DNA of 64,000 bases. Origin: Acridotheres tristis (taxonomy: Eukaryota; Chordata; Aves; Passeriformes; Sturnidae). Numbering within the stretch: position 1 is the first letter of the stretch; the number at the start of each line of letters is the position of its first letter. The notes beneath the pieces are model-generated. The model had not been told where the DNA came from and did no database searches. It saw nothing but the letters and a program-made list of their open reading frames with translations. Shown here piece after piece: positions 12,201 to 21,231 of the stretch. Made by a program: the position numbers and the translations under genes. The stretch lies in assembly GCA_037013685.1 (NCBI GenBank), contig CM072888.1, forward strand, positions 15,442,216-15,506,215, in the 5' to 3' direction.

Positions 12201-15200
12201 GTAGGCCCTCTTTAAGGGCATGTCTGCTCAAAGCTCTTTTTTCCTGCAAGAGAAGAAAAAGTTAATAATAAGTTATTAACTTGAGAACAGTTGGTCAAGG
12301 TCCCAAACCTTGTCCAGTGGGTGCGGAGCCCAAAGGGTCTGATGGCAGGGATGTTGGGAGGCTCTGGCTGGTACAGGAGATGTTCTGGCCCTGAGGCAAG
12401 GGCAGAAGAGCAGGCAGGTCAGGGCAGGCTCTGCCAGTAGAGCCATGACATGGATCTGGTCCAGCTCAGCTTAAGAAGGCATCACTGCCCTCCTCCCAGG
12501 TACTTACAGTCTGTTTTCTTTCTGTCCCAGGGCCTCAGAACGGCTGGAATGATCCTCCCACCCTGAACAGAGCTGCCAAGAAGAAGAAGGTACTCTAGGT
12601 TACCTCAACACATCTGAGTGCTGGTCACTTGAAAAACAAGAGTTGAAGCTGCTCCTGGGAAACGTGTTGGCAGGATGAGGAAAGAGAAGGGATAGCAGCA
12701 AACAAAAGCTGCATCTTATGAACCGAAATGGCCTTTATATATCTCTAATATGTGTTATCCCTCTCAAAATGTCTAAGCCTCTAAAAGAGATGGTGGGGTT
12801 TTGCTGAAGTTGTGGTTGTTTCTAACAACATTGTTCATGGTTTGAAGCAAATGCTTCCGACTGTTTCCATCTGCAGTAAAGCAGCAGAGTTTTGCAGGAG
12901 ATGATACTTGGGCAAAATGAGGAGGCTGTGCAAATTGTTATAGATTATTGACGTTGCTGGAGCTGAAAGCAATTTATCCTGATTAAGGATCTGACCCTGA
13001 GAGATCTGTTGAGAGTAAGACAATTTCCATGATGGAGATAATGTAGTTTTGCAAAATGGATTTAAATTGCAGCAGGGCAGGATAATTGGGAACACTTGGC
13101 AAAGAGCAGAGTGAGCCTTTTCATCCCCTGATGCTTCTTGTAGCCTGTAGTACCTCCACAGCAGTCAGTATTACCCACCACTCTGACCCTGGGAAGCAAG
13201 AGTTAGTCTGGAGCATGTAAAGTGTGGGGAGAACAAAACATTAGAACAGCCAAGATAAAGTCTGGGTAAAGGCAGAAGTCTTCCTTACCCTTTGGGTTTT
13301 GGTCTCTGCAGTTCAAGGTGAAGAAGCTTTTGGAGGCTGAGTAGAGAACTTTTAGTGTCAGAGTAACTGCTGGAGCAGAGAGCTCAAGAAGCAGCCTCCT
13401 GCACATAGGGTTTTTGCTACTTCTGTGTGTGTGTTACAGCCAAAATTTCTGCCACAGCCAAGCTTGCGGGTTGGCTCCTTCTAAATGGTGAATGTGTTTG
13501 TTGCATTCCCTGTTGGGTATTTAACAAATCTGTCAGTTGTGTTTCTATGTTTGTTTCCCTTCTGTCCACCGTCTGAGGACTGGTTTAGGATATTATAAAA
13601 TGACTCACCACATGGACTATTATAAAATAGAAGAAATGTCTGGCATTTCAAGCCATAATTTTCAACTGTTTTTGTCCTAACTAGGAATTTATTCACCCCC
13701 TCAAAAGTTTATTGCTGTCATTCATTTCTTTTATAATTGACTTTGTTGCTGGATTGGGATTTTTTTTTTTCTGCTGTCCCAAACCACTAGCTTAATTCTA
13801 GCATCATTCATTCAGAGTTCTGTAATCTTCCCTTTTTTTTCCCATGCACACCCAAAGACATGTGTGTATTTCCATGGAAGCCCTTTCTGTTTTGATTCCT
13901 GCATGATGTGTAGCAGTAGTTCACTTTGTTTCTTCCCTCTAACGAATGTTTGTGAAACACCCCCTGTAAAGACTTGCAGATGCTCAAGGATGAATCTGAA
14001 ATGCCCTAGTAATCTTAGCCTTAGTGCAGACCTGTGTGCCAGAAGCTTGAAAGGCTTTCAGAAGCTTTACTGGGGCATGTTGCTGGCTGTGACCTACGTA
14101 CTGCATGGACAAAAATACACCGTTGAAAGTGAGACACAAAAGTCTAAATATAATGACCCAATAGTAAGAATAGATGTAGGTGTGGGTTAGTTTTCTCTTC
14201 TAATAGTGCTGGTCTGCCAAGCCTCTGGGTTGGAGGGAGGGTGGATTTGATTCGAGGTGGCTGCACTCAGCTCTTGTGGCCAGGGGCAGGCCGGGCTGCC
14301 CCAAGGCACTTCTTACTGTGCAGACAGAGGGATGGGCTTGGTTATCCAGAGTGAAATCGTGTTGTCTGCCCCTGTTATTTCTGTATCCAGCGCTCCCAAT
14401 TACTGTGGTTTAGGAAGTCTGTAAGAGCTGGGTGTTGTGCTATGCCTGCAGCAGTCACACCAACATAAATGCCCTGCTTTTTTCCTTTTTTCCCCAGGTC
14501 CCTGACAACTTCCTGCCTCCAGTCCCCATCACCTCCCCCATCATGAACCCACTGGCAGATCCACAGTCTCAGCTGCAGCAGCCCCAGGCTCCAGCACCAC
14601 CCAGCAGTGCACCCAGCTTCCAGCCTCCACACCTCCCTGCAGGGCAGATGGTGCTGCAGGGTGGCTTCCAGCCTGCTTCCCAGCCCCTGGGGCCATCCAT
14701 CATGCCACCCACTGTTTCCAAACCCAGCACGGAGGGGGCCCCAGGGGCCCCAATTGGAAATGCCATCCAGGTAACGTAGCCCCAGCCCTGCGTGGGTTTG
14801 CTTGTCCATCAGTAGAACTGTCCAGGCTTTTCTTGTAGCCACAAAGTGTACTGTGGAGTTTCTAGGCACTGGCTTTGCACCGTGCTGGCATTTTGTTACT
14901 GTAAAGTCCACCTAGATGCCACTAATCCTCTAGGCAGTATGGGCCAACAAGCTGCTTCCTTCTGCAACTTTCACAGCTGCCTAGAGGGAGCAACAGCAGG
15001 TGCTGGTAAAGTCACCTCCACACACCCACAGGGAAGAAATAGGAGTTGTGCCAAGCTAGGTAATAATGCCACTTGTTTTAGCTGAAAACAACATGTGGGC
15101 ACAGTGACCTGGAAAAGCCTCCCCTGTTCTCTGTTGCTCAGCACGTGCAGGCACTGCCAACAGAGAAGATCACCAAGAAGCCCATCCCTGAGGAGCACCT

Positions 15201-18200
15201 TATTCTGAAGACAACGTTTGAAGCTCTCATCCAGAGGTGCCTGCTGTCTGCCTCCGATCCGGTAGGTGATTTCTGTGACTTGGGATTTCTGATAACAAAC
15301 TCATTTCAAAGGGAAACAACAGTTACCTGGGAAAGGGAAGGTAACAGCTTTAACACAACCATGATAGGATAGGATAGGAAAAACATTTCCTATGACAGCC
15401 AGTACCTTGTAAATGAGCTATCCCTCCCAAAGCTTCTCATTTATTTTTGGCAGCCAGTAAAGAGCATGCCACCACAAAGCCTGATTGTTCAGCTTGTGCC
15501 TGTCACATGCTAAAAGGTGGTGCTGGTGGTGTGCAGAATTTGTGCACTGAATTTGCTCGATCTTGTCGCTTCAGTATCACTCAATTGCTCAAAAACCTTT
15601 ATTTCAAGGCTACAGAGTGCATATATATATGTGTGTGTATGTTGGTATGTATATATAGTGTATTCTTCATTCCCTTTGACCTTTTCTTCCTCTAAGTGCC
15701 TCTTCCTCCAGACAGACAAAGAAAACAAAAGCATTCCACTCATATCTGCACCTGGGGATTGCTTTTCTGCTCTGTCAACACATTTTGCTTGCTTCTTGTT
15801 AAATGTCCCTGATTTTCTTAGGCAGTGAAAGTGTTTCAGCCCACAGAGACAAGAGACACCACCCTGACTGTACACATCAGTTGTTGTCAGAGCAAATACA
15901 GGCACTGCTCAGCTATTACATTCTAAGGGGGAAGATGGGAGTGGGAACTAAAGAGTGAGGAGAACAACCAGTTTGCACTTCCACCTAATTGCTTTGGCTG
16001 GAGAAATGTCTTGCCGTTTCCTAGACACAATTTATTCCTCTGTCCTAGCTGACCATCTGTAAAATGAAAATAGCATGTGCAGCTTTCCGTGGGTTTTGAA
16101 ACAAATGTTCTGTGGTCATGCATGTGAGAATTAGGCAATCCAAAAGAGCTGGAGATTTCTTACCTGCTCTTCCTGGAGTATTTTATCCTTAGATATATCA
16201 GTTCCTTGATGACATAACTGCAGCTGAGGCGTTTTCTACATGTGGTCCAAGATCTATGTGCTGTGTTCTCCTTTATGCCATCTGAACAGCTTTCCCTAAT
16301 TTCTAGCACAGCAAGCAGCCAACAGTTGGTCTTCACCCTTGAGCTAGAGCATTCCCACAGGCTTTATTTTCTCCAGGCAATTATTTAATCCAGAGAAATG
16401 ATTCCAGTTGCCAGGGAAAATGACAATTATCCTAAGTGAAGATGGATTAATGCACAGACTGATTTAGGAGGAAATTCCATTACTCTTGTGCACTGATGCC
16501 ATTTCTGTTGACAGCATCGTTTTTGTACTCCTGCAATTGTAATCTTGATGCTTTATTACTGTTTTATTACTCTGGAGTAAAACCTAAAATTTCAGATGTT
16601 ATTTTTAAAAAAGTGGATAAAAATTCGTTTCTCCAGCAGCTACAGCTCCAGGTGAAATGTACTGGGATTATTTTAAGAGCCTTTGGTGGCAAAATAAATC
16701 CAGGCACATCAGTGGGTAGTTTACTTTATAAAAGTCATGGAAGCACAAAGTGTCTGTAAGGACAGATTGGGTTAGGCTATTAGTTTTTCTGTTGACACTA
16801 AAAACTTGCAGACAAACTGCTGGCTTTACTAATCACATGAGGAAAAATATAATTAGGATTTGTCGTAAATGATGAGTGAGTTGTACGCACTTAGAACTGG
16901 AGAATCTGCATGTGCCCTTAAGCTCTCACTAATGTTTCTGGATACTTCATTCCAGTAAGAATTTTATCCAGTTATGCTTTTTCAGTGAACCATAGAAGAA
17001 AAAAAAACTGTGCTGCAACTCAGAATTCTGTCACTTTTCTTACCAGCTATGCCAGTGGGATTTGCAAATGACCAGTGGCTTTTGGGGTGCACCTGTACAG
17101 TTTGCTGTTTTCTGTTGACAACTGAAGTGTTTACATGTGGAGAACTACAGTCATGTGGTCTTTCCTAGCAAAATCGGGAGGAGGATACAGAACAAAGAAT
17201 CCAAATGACGTGTGTTAGGAAAATGTTGTTGAGAAAAGAATTTGATGTGCTGCATGGAGTTCTTTGCAATGATACCAGATGGGGTTCTTAAAATCGCTGT
17301 GCTTTAATGTGTTTATTTGTCTTGTAGCAAACCAAGAGGAAACTGGATGATGCAAATAAACGCCTGGAGTTTCTGTATGACAAACTTAGGGAACAGACAG
17401 TAAGTTCTGTTTTACTTCCCCCCACCCTTCAATCATGTATGGCCAATGACTTCATTGGTGCAATACTACTTCTGCAGTATGTAGCAGGTGCTTATTTTTT
17501 CTTCAGAAGTGTGCTCCAAATCCATTTATTGGAAGTTTGCATGGATTTCTTAGAAAACAGCCAGTTACTGTGCTTGGCCCCACATGCTTGTGCAGACTTT
17601 GCAGTTGTTTTGGGGTCATGTCATGAGTTTTATGGTGCTGTGCTGAGGCAAAGAGCAGAGCTCCTTGCAGCAGGCACCGTTTCTCTGCTCCAGGCAGGAG
17701 CTGAGACACACAGCCTGGGGTCAAAACAGAGCCCAGGGGATTTGGATGTTGGAGGCTCACTGACTTCACTGGAAGGCAGATGTGCAAGTACTTTGAAGAT
17801 CTGGTAATTTTTTCAAAGGCATCCAGGAGGCTTTGGCAGAATAAAGGACTGTGCTTAAATGTCTTAGTACCTTAAGATTAGAGTGATATAATCCTCTTCT
17901 TGTCAGGCCGTTTACTGAGCAATTACCCTTACCCAAAGGCATAAAAGCTCAGTAGGTTTTTCTGGTGCCAAGAGTCTAACACCCCAGGGAATTGCATCCA
18001 GAGGCTGGCAGGGAAGGCTTGCAAGGTGTAGCAATGCTGCAGAGAAGGTCCATTCTGGATGAAGTCTATTGTTACACTTCCCAGTGACTCTCACCTATGT
18101 GATGCATCTCCAGAGAAAGGAACTGAGTGCTGCACCTTTCTGAGGGCTGAGCACCACACCCAGAATTTCTCTTTTTCTAGTTTTTCTTTTGTGCTGACCT

Positions 18201-18402
18201 GCCTTGCCTGCCTTCCTTGCAGCTCTCTCCAACCATCATTAGTGGCCTGCACAACATCGTGAAGAGCATCGAAACCCGTAACTACCAGGAGGGACTGAAC
18301 ATTCACACACACATCGTCAGCACCAGCAACTTCAGCGAGACCTCTGCCTTCATGCCAGTCCTGAAGGTTGTCCTCACCCAGGCCAACAAGCTGGGGGTGT
18401 GA
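152..18402 (+). CDS. SEC31A: SEC31A, 3' half (13 coding exons)
   Basis: SEC31A with SEC13 forms the outer cage of COPII vesicles at ER exit sites and stimulates the Sar1 GTPase through Sec23. Coding join seen here: 152-278, 427-572, 2172-2345, 2885-3058, 5644-5736, 6393-6522, 7496-7846, 11044-11082, 12531-12589, 14498-14770, 15142-15261, 17328-17399, 18223-18402. All junctions are GT-AG and all phases agree, giving 646 codons including the stop. Order of parts: end of the alpha-solenoid, a long Pro/Gln/Ser-rich linker, then the C-terminal helical domain ending QANKLGV. The N-terminal WD40 propeller and first solenoid exons lie before the window. Identity rests on recalled vertebrate SEC31A sequence; the C-terminal exon and linker motifs separate it from SEC31B. 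Two exons are cassettes and one has two donors, so not every transcript uses the full join. Confidence 0.96.
427..572 (+). CDS. SEC31A: SEC31A exon, alpha-solenoid
   Basis: 146 nt, completing the split Asp codon and ending in phase 0. It encodes the solenoid segment with GSRLENEGDSILQTQACLCY and AGNVDKLVACWTK. The donor is CAG|GTTGGT, weaker than the GTAAGT type, but the next exon joins perfectly in frame. Confidence 0.96.
573..2171 (+). other. SEC31A: SEC31A intron, 1.6 kb
   Basis: Moderately AT-rich intron ending in a usual pyrimidine-plus-CAG acceptor. I see no repeat family, RNA gene or conserved coding block. Confidence 0.8.
2172..2345 (+). CDS. SEC31A: SEC31A exon, end of alpha-solenoid
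   Basis: 174 nt, phase 0 at both ends, 58 codons. It encodes DLIEKVVILRKAVQLTQAVD and AEKMSQYANLLAAQGSLAAA, then FLPANTNQ. This is the last helical part of the solenoid before the linker. Donor GTATGG. Confidence 0.96.
2885..3058 (+). CDS. SEC31A: SEC31A exon, start of linker
   Basis: 174 nt, phase 0 at both ends, 58 codons. It begins PNIVQLRDRLCRAQGE and changes to a Pro/Gln-rich stretch ending APAQQYYQQ, the start of the disordered linker. Either the cassette at 5644-5736 or the exon at 6393 can follow in frame. Confidence 0.96.
3059..5643 (+). other. SEC31A: SEC31A intron before the 93-nt cassette
   Basis: 2.6 kb intron. A short AT-rich duplication lies at 5164-5203; nothing else is recognised. 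Confidence 0.8.
5164..5203. repeat. Short AT-rich tandem duplication
   Basis: Two adjacent copies of a unit of about 20 nt built on TTTTAACCTTTTAAAATT, the second with one extra T. A local duplication inside a SEC31A intron. Confidence 0.7.
5644..5736 (+). CDS. SEC31A: SEC31A cassette exon, 93 nt
   Basis: Acceptor TTCAATTCAG before 5644, donor CACAG|GTATAA after 5736; exactly 31 codons, phase 0 to 0, so it can be included or skipped without shifting frame. It encodes VRIAPTVTTWSNKTPT followed by LPSHPP and PSDTQ. I recall a matching alternatively spliced segment in human SEC31A at the same place, directly before the ALG-2-binding motif. Its short length makes it easy to miss in automatic gene calls. 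Confidence 0.93.
6393..6522 (+). CDS. SEC31A: SEC31A exon, ALG-2-binding motif
   Basis: 130 nt, phase 0 to 1. It begins GDNPPPPGFIMPG, which contains the PPPPGF core of the type-2 ALG-2 (PDCD6)-binding motif known in mammalian SEC31A; Ca2+-loaded ALG-2 binds it at ER exit sites. Past this motif the Ser/Tyr/Gln/Pro-rich sequence differs from the human linker, as expected for disordered sequence. Donor GTGAGT. Confidence 0.95.
6523..7495 (+). other. SEC31A: SEC31A intron, 1.0 kb
   Basis: GC-balanced intron with no recognised element. Its acceptor TTTGTAG at 7489-7495 completes a Thr codon across the junction. Confidence 0.8.
7496..7846 (+). CDS. SEC31A: SEC31A proline-rich linker exon, two donors
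   Basis: 351 nt, phase 1 to 1, the largest exon here. It encodes a Pro/Ser/Tyr/Gln-rich chain and ends with PTGTLPATSDLPASQRT, as in mammalian SEC31A. This linker supplies the short proline motifs that bind Sec23. The full donor is CAG|GTCTGC after 7846; a better-looking donor, CAG|GTACTC, follows 7801. The two are 45 nt apart and in the same phase, so use of the upstream one deletes exactly 15 residues. Confidence 0.94.
7847..11043 (+). other. SEC31A: SEC31A intron upstream of the 39-nt microexon
   Basis: 3.2 kb intron. The last 100 bases are T-rich and end TTTTGTCTGCAG, a strong acceptor for the microexon. No interspersed repeat was recognised. Confidence 0.8.
11044..11082 (+). CDS. SEC31A: SEC31A cassette microexon, 39 nt
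   Basis: Strong acceptor (T-rich tract then CTGCAG) and donor GCAG|GTGAAC. The exon keeps phase 1 at both ends, adds 13 residues and reads ESLPSQDQASPFA within the linker. Human SEC31A isoforms carry a 13-residue insert with the same SxQDQA pattern at this position, which supports identity. It lies just before the segment that activates Sar1. Confidence 0.9.
11083..11340. other. AT-rich, conserved-looking intron block after the microexon
   Basis: Directly downstream of the 39-nt cassette is an AT-rich, low-repeat block with two ATGCAAAT octamers (11154-11161 and 11309-11316) and several homeodomain-type cores (CAATTAG, TTAATTG). Introns flanking conserved cassette exons are often themselves conserved, and this block has that look. 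No alignment was available. Confidence 0.3.
12531..12589 (+). CDS. SEC31A: SEC31A exon, Sar1-activating segment
   Basis: 59 nt, phase 1 to 0. It encodes GPQNGWNDPPTLNRAAKKKK. The Trp-Asn pair in GWNDPP corresponds to the residues of the yeast Sec31 active fragment that reach into the Sar1 site on Sec23 and speed GTP hydrolysis. The tetra-lysine end is also typical of the family. Donor AAG|GTACTC. Confidence 0.95.
12590..14497 (+). other. SEC31A: SEC31A intron, 1.9 kb
   Basis: Unremarkable intron with a long pyrimidine tract (CTTTTTTCCTTTTTTCCCC) before the acceptor. No other feature was seen. Confidence 0.8.
14498..14770 (+). CDS. SEC31A: SEC31A linker exon
   Basis: 273 nt, phase 0 to 0, 91 codons. 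It starts VPDNFLPPVPITSPIMNPL, the highly conserved stretch after the lysine cluster, runs through Gln/Pro-rich sequence and ends EGAPGAPIGNAIQ. Donor GTAACG. Confidence 0.95.
15142..15261 (+). CDS. SEC31A: SEC31A exon, start of C-terminal helical domain
   Basis: 120 nt, phase 0, 40 codons. It encodes KITKKPIPEEHLILKTTFE and LIQRCLLSASDP. This opens the C-terminal SRA1-like helical domain found in Sec31 proteins. Donor GTAGGT. Confidence 0.95.
15262..17327 (+). other. SEC31A: SEC31A intron, 2.1 kb
   Basis: Holds an alternating AT/GT run (ATATATATATGTGTGTGTATG and TATATATAG) at about 15620-15660. Nothing else was recognised. Confidence 0.8.
17328..17399 (+). CDS. SEC31A: SEC31A exon, C-terminal domain
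   Basis: 72 nt, 24 codons, phase 0: QTKRKLDDANKRLEFLYDKL then REQT. Amphipathic helix of the C-terminal domain. Strong donor GTAAGT. Confidence 0.95.
17400..18222 (+). other. SEC31A: Last SEC31A intron
   Basis: 0.8 kb intron ending in a C/T-rich tract and CTTGCAG. No other feature was seen. Confidence 0.8.
18223..18402 (+). CDS. SEC31A: SEC31A last coding exon
   Basis: 180 nt including the TGA at 18400-18402. It encodes LSPTIISGLHNIVKSIETRN and FSETSAFMPVLKVVLTQANK, ending LGV. This is the conserved C-terminal end of SEC31A and is nearly invariant in vertebrates. The 3' UTR follows without a further intron. Confidence 0.97.
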   Translation, partial: LSPTIISGLHNIVKSIETRNYQEGLNIHTHIVSTSNFSETSAFMPVLKVVLTQANKLGV

Positions 18403-18955
18403 GGCAGCCCTGCCCTTGCAGAGCCCTGGTGGTTGCTTTCCCAAAGAAGTGCATTTCTACGGCAGACATGCGGGAAATGGACCAAACGCTCGTCCTCACA
18501 GCATGGCGCAGTAGAGCTGACAATGGCATTACACTCTCCCTGCAAAGTACTTTGTTCTAGAAGGGCTGTGGAGCCCTGGTGCTTTTCTTCTTATTTTAAT
18601 CCTTTTCCCATCCCTAACGACTCTCATCTACAAATAGTATATTTAATGGATGATGTCCCACGTTGTCAATTTTTAGGTGCATGTTACACTGCTAAACAGT
18701 GGCTTTTAATAACAGATGTATGTGTTGAAACAACAAGATAGGTGTATTGTACCCTGAAACAGATTATTCCCTTCCACCCACCCCACTGTTCCTTATCCAC
18801 CAGATTAAAAACAGTCTGATCAGGTTACAAGTGTATTTGGTCTTTCATTTTATGAAGCTGCTTGCAGTTCTGTTATTACAATTTACATGTTAAATAGCTT
18901 AATTGTGCACTGGGGCAAATGAACAAAATAAAAGCTAATATGATATTTTCAATCA
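18403..18955 (+). other. SEC31A: SEC31A 3' UTR
   Basis: About 550 bases from the stop to just past the first AATAAA. The end point is inferred. It faces, and may overlap, the 3' end of a candidate gene on the minus strand. Confidence 0.75.
18927..18932 (+). terminator. SEC31A: SEC31A poly(A) signal AATAAA
   Basis: The only canonical AATAAA in the first 550 bases after the stop, followed by T-rich sequence. Confidence 0.8.
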
Positions 18956-18962
18956 ATGTAAA

Positions 18963-18968
18963 TTTATT
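18963..18968 (-). terminator. AATAAA on the minus strand, overlapping a stop codon
   Basis: The plus strand reads TTTATT here, so the minus strand carries AATAAA. It overlaps the TAA of the candidate minus-strand last exon. Further along the minus strand lies a T-rich stretch (complement of 18900-18945) suitable as a downstream element. Confidence 0.4.
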
Positions 18969-19128
18969 ACAAGTTTCCTTTATGAAGTGCAGTGAAGAGA
19001 TTTTTGAACTTGGAGTACAGTGGGACTGCTTTCTGTTGTGTCTTGGGCATGAGAAGAGTTTTGTTTTTCCTCTTTTTATCACTAAAAGGTCTGTGTAGAA
19101 CACCAAGATCAGCAGTTGGAAGAATTGT
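18967..19128 (-). CDS. Candidate last exon of an unnamed minus-strand gene
   Basis: On the minus strand a pyrimidine-rich acceptor (CTTCTTTTGTTTCCCAAACCCAG) precedes an open stretch of 53 codons plus TAA in phase 0. It starts TILPTADLGVLHRPFSDKK and ends LYSKFKNLFTALHKGNL, with a Lys/Arg-rich middle. The stop overlaps an AATAAA. I do not recognise the protein. Support comes from the splice context, sensible codon choice, the poly(A) signal, and agreement of phase with the blocks at 19669-19823, 20329-20382, 20704-20748 and 21008-21052. It could still be a chance frame or a decayed gene. Confidence 0.42.
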   Translation of the reverse strand, partial: TILPTADLGVLHRPFSDKKRKNKTLLMPKTQQKAVPLYSKFKNLFTALHKGNL

Positions 19129-19668
19129 CTGGGTTTGGGAAACAAAAGAAGCAGTTTTACATGAAAACAACTTAAAATATCAGTGCTTGTGGAATGTAGA
19201 TTTGGCAATGCATACTGCAAGAAATAATAACAATGTAAATCACTGCTGATTTCTGTGATTTCAAACAGATTTGTTAGGCAAAACAGATTTATTTCCTTTC
19301 CAGTATTTTCTTACTTCATAAGCTTTTAAGATTGGTAAACTCAAGGCTCCAGCTTGGAGTTACCTTATTTTAGGGGTTTAAACAACAATTTGGAGTAAAT
19401 TTTTGATCTAGGTAATAACTTTCTAAGCAGTGTTAGAAGTATTCTTGTATAAGTGTACTTATAGCAGTGTGTTCAGCACCTCTGTGTCTTGATTCAAGGT
19501 AGAAAAGAAGTTTTAAAAGAGCACATTCAAAGGTAAACAGGAGTAAAACAAATTTTAAAACACCCCTCAACAGGGTGAAAAGCAGCTGTGCTGAGGTGGC
19601 CTGTGCTTTCTGTGATGCACTGCTCAGCAAGGAAAACAAAAAGCAATCTCAATACTTCAGGACCAAAC

Positions 19669-19823
19669 CAGCAGATAGGAGGTAATGCTAGAGGAATTCA
19701 GGAGCTGGCCTTGCATATGCTCTCTGAGTATTTTTAGGACTTCTGGGCATGGAGCAGGACTGGTGGTGTGCACTGGCACTTGTGAAGAACAGTATGGGTC
19801 ATATTTTGGGAAGCTGGCTGTTC
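19669..19823 (-). CDS. Candidate minus-strand exon (second from end)
   Basis: 155 nt, phase 1 to 0 on the minus strand. The acceptor tract (CAGTCTCTCCAGTTCTCACTGCCAG) is good; the donor CTG|GTTTGG is weak. It encodes TASFPKYDPYCSSQV, then PCPEVLKILREHMQGQLLNS, and joins 18967-19128 in frame. No family is recognised. Confidence 0.36.
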
Positions 19824-20328
19824 CTGGCAGTGAGAACTGGAGAGACTGATGTTGGTGACAGAAGAGCATGCCTTCCAGGTGTGGGCAAAAGTACTGCTGT
19901 AAATTGGAAGCTCATAAGTTGGGAACAAGAGCAGCAGGATGTGAGGGTAATTAGCTGGGAATATCTCCTGCGTAAGATAAGGCTTTGTAAAAGCCAGGGA
20001 ATGTTTAGTCACACAAACCTTCATGAGACTTGCATCCATGTCAAAGAAGATGCCAAATGAGAAGGGACTCAGCAAGGCACACATGCTAGGGACAGGACTG
20101 AAGAGTTTATTTAATGGGAAGAAATCAAGTAAATTTTGCTTGTTCCCCTTGCGAAGAGCACAAGGGAATCAGGTTGATTGGACCTAGAGAGCAGTGTTGC
20201 ATGAGAACAAACGTGGTATGAGTTAGGCAGGTGTAGGTTTGGTCTGGAAATTGAAGTGGTCAAAAATGAGACCACCAGATAAGAGGGAAATGAGGAAGGG
20301 TTTTGAGGTGATAGTATCCTAAGAGTAC

Positions 20329-20382
20329 CCTGATGGTGCACCATGTCCTGGACAGTGTCAGCAATGCAGCCATCTCTCCTTG
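20329..20382 (-). CDS. Candidate minus-strand exon, 54 nt
   Basis: Acceptor GGCTTTCCTTTCAG and donor AGG|GTACTC on the minus strand; phase 1 to 1. It reads RRDGCIADTVQDMVHHQ. Its leftover G plus the GA that opens 19669-19823 gives Gly, so the phases agree. Confidence 0.36.
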
Positions 20383-20703
20383 CTGAAAGGAAAGCCATCT
20401 TCCACTTCAGCCATTGTCAGGAGCTCAGGACAGGAAAACTGCACTGCCTAAGTGCATTACAGGAGTGGATGCAAAAATCTGCTACTTCTCTCCTGAGAGT
20501 AGCTGAGATGAATTCTCAGTTATGCTTCCATCTGTTCATATCTTCAAGGAGCGCCAAGCAATTAGCCACCCATCTGATGGGATAAATGCAAATGGCCATC
20601 TTCATTTACAGAAGGCAGTGAAGCCCTGCCAAGTTATGCTGGTAAAATAATTTGGCCCCAAATAGCCTAATTTTGATCTGAGTGAGTGAGAAGAGATTTA
20701 TAC

Positions 20704-20748
20704 CTTCATAACACCAACGAAAGTGCTCCTCTTTGCAGCCACCCAAGG
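20704..20748 (-). CDS. Candidate minus-strand exon, 45 nt
   Basis: A very strong acceptor (TTTCCTTCCATCCCTTCTTATAATTCTGCAG) and donor AAG|GTATAA bound 45 nt in phase 1 to 1, reading LGGCKEEHFRWCYE with Ala from the split codon. It joins the block at 20329-20382 in frame. Confidence 0.36.
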
Positions 20749-21007
20749 CTGCAGAATTATAAGAAGGGATGGAAGGAAATTCAAGGGTGTATTCTGAGCA
20801 GCATGGGTGTTGTCTGACAGCAGCTGATTTGAGGAGGTACCTTGCTACTTCAGCAGTCACCATCCAAGCAAAAGGGCCAGCAGGAAAGGGCAGAGTTAAT
20901 GCAGTTGTGTCCTAGTTGCTGGAAACAGGTGGGGATGTAACAGTGGCTGTGCTGCAGAGAGGCCTGGCTGCAGGCAGAACATCCAGCATAAGCACTTGAG
21001 TGAAAAC

Positions 21008-21052
21008 CTTGCTGTGCTTGTAAAGCTCTGTAATGGATTTGCCTGGGTTTTG
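21008..21052 (-). CDS. Candidate minus-strand exon, 45 nt
   Basis: Acceptor CCTTGGACCTCTGCCAG and donor CAAG|GTTTTC on the minus strand, phase 1 to 1, reading KPRQIHYRALQAQQ in the frame that joins 20704-20748. The same 45 nt is open in a second frame, so the frame choice depends on the neighbouring blocks. Confidence 0.28.
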
Positions 21053-21174
21053 CTGGCAGAGGTCCAAGGTCAGCATTAGGCATGAATGCTGGAGATTGTC
21101 TTTAATTGCTGCTGCCTTTCTAGCCTATGCAGTTTGTATCAGATTTTTCCTGTGTTGTGCCTCTCGGATCACAC

Positions 21175-21231
21175 AGCTCCCAAACATAAGGACTGGGAAT
21201 GTGGGTTTGCTGCATAGTAACTGTGTTTTCT
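21175..21231 (-). CDS. Tentative minus-strand exon, 57 nt
   Basis: Acceptor GCTTCCTTCTGGGCAG, donor GAGCT|GTGTGA, phase 1 to 1; reads KTQLLCSKPTFPVLMFGS. It fits the phase of its neighbours but the donor is only fair. Listed as a possible part of the minus-strand unit. Confidence 0.18.
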
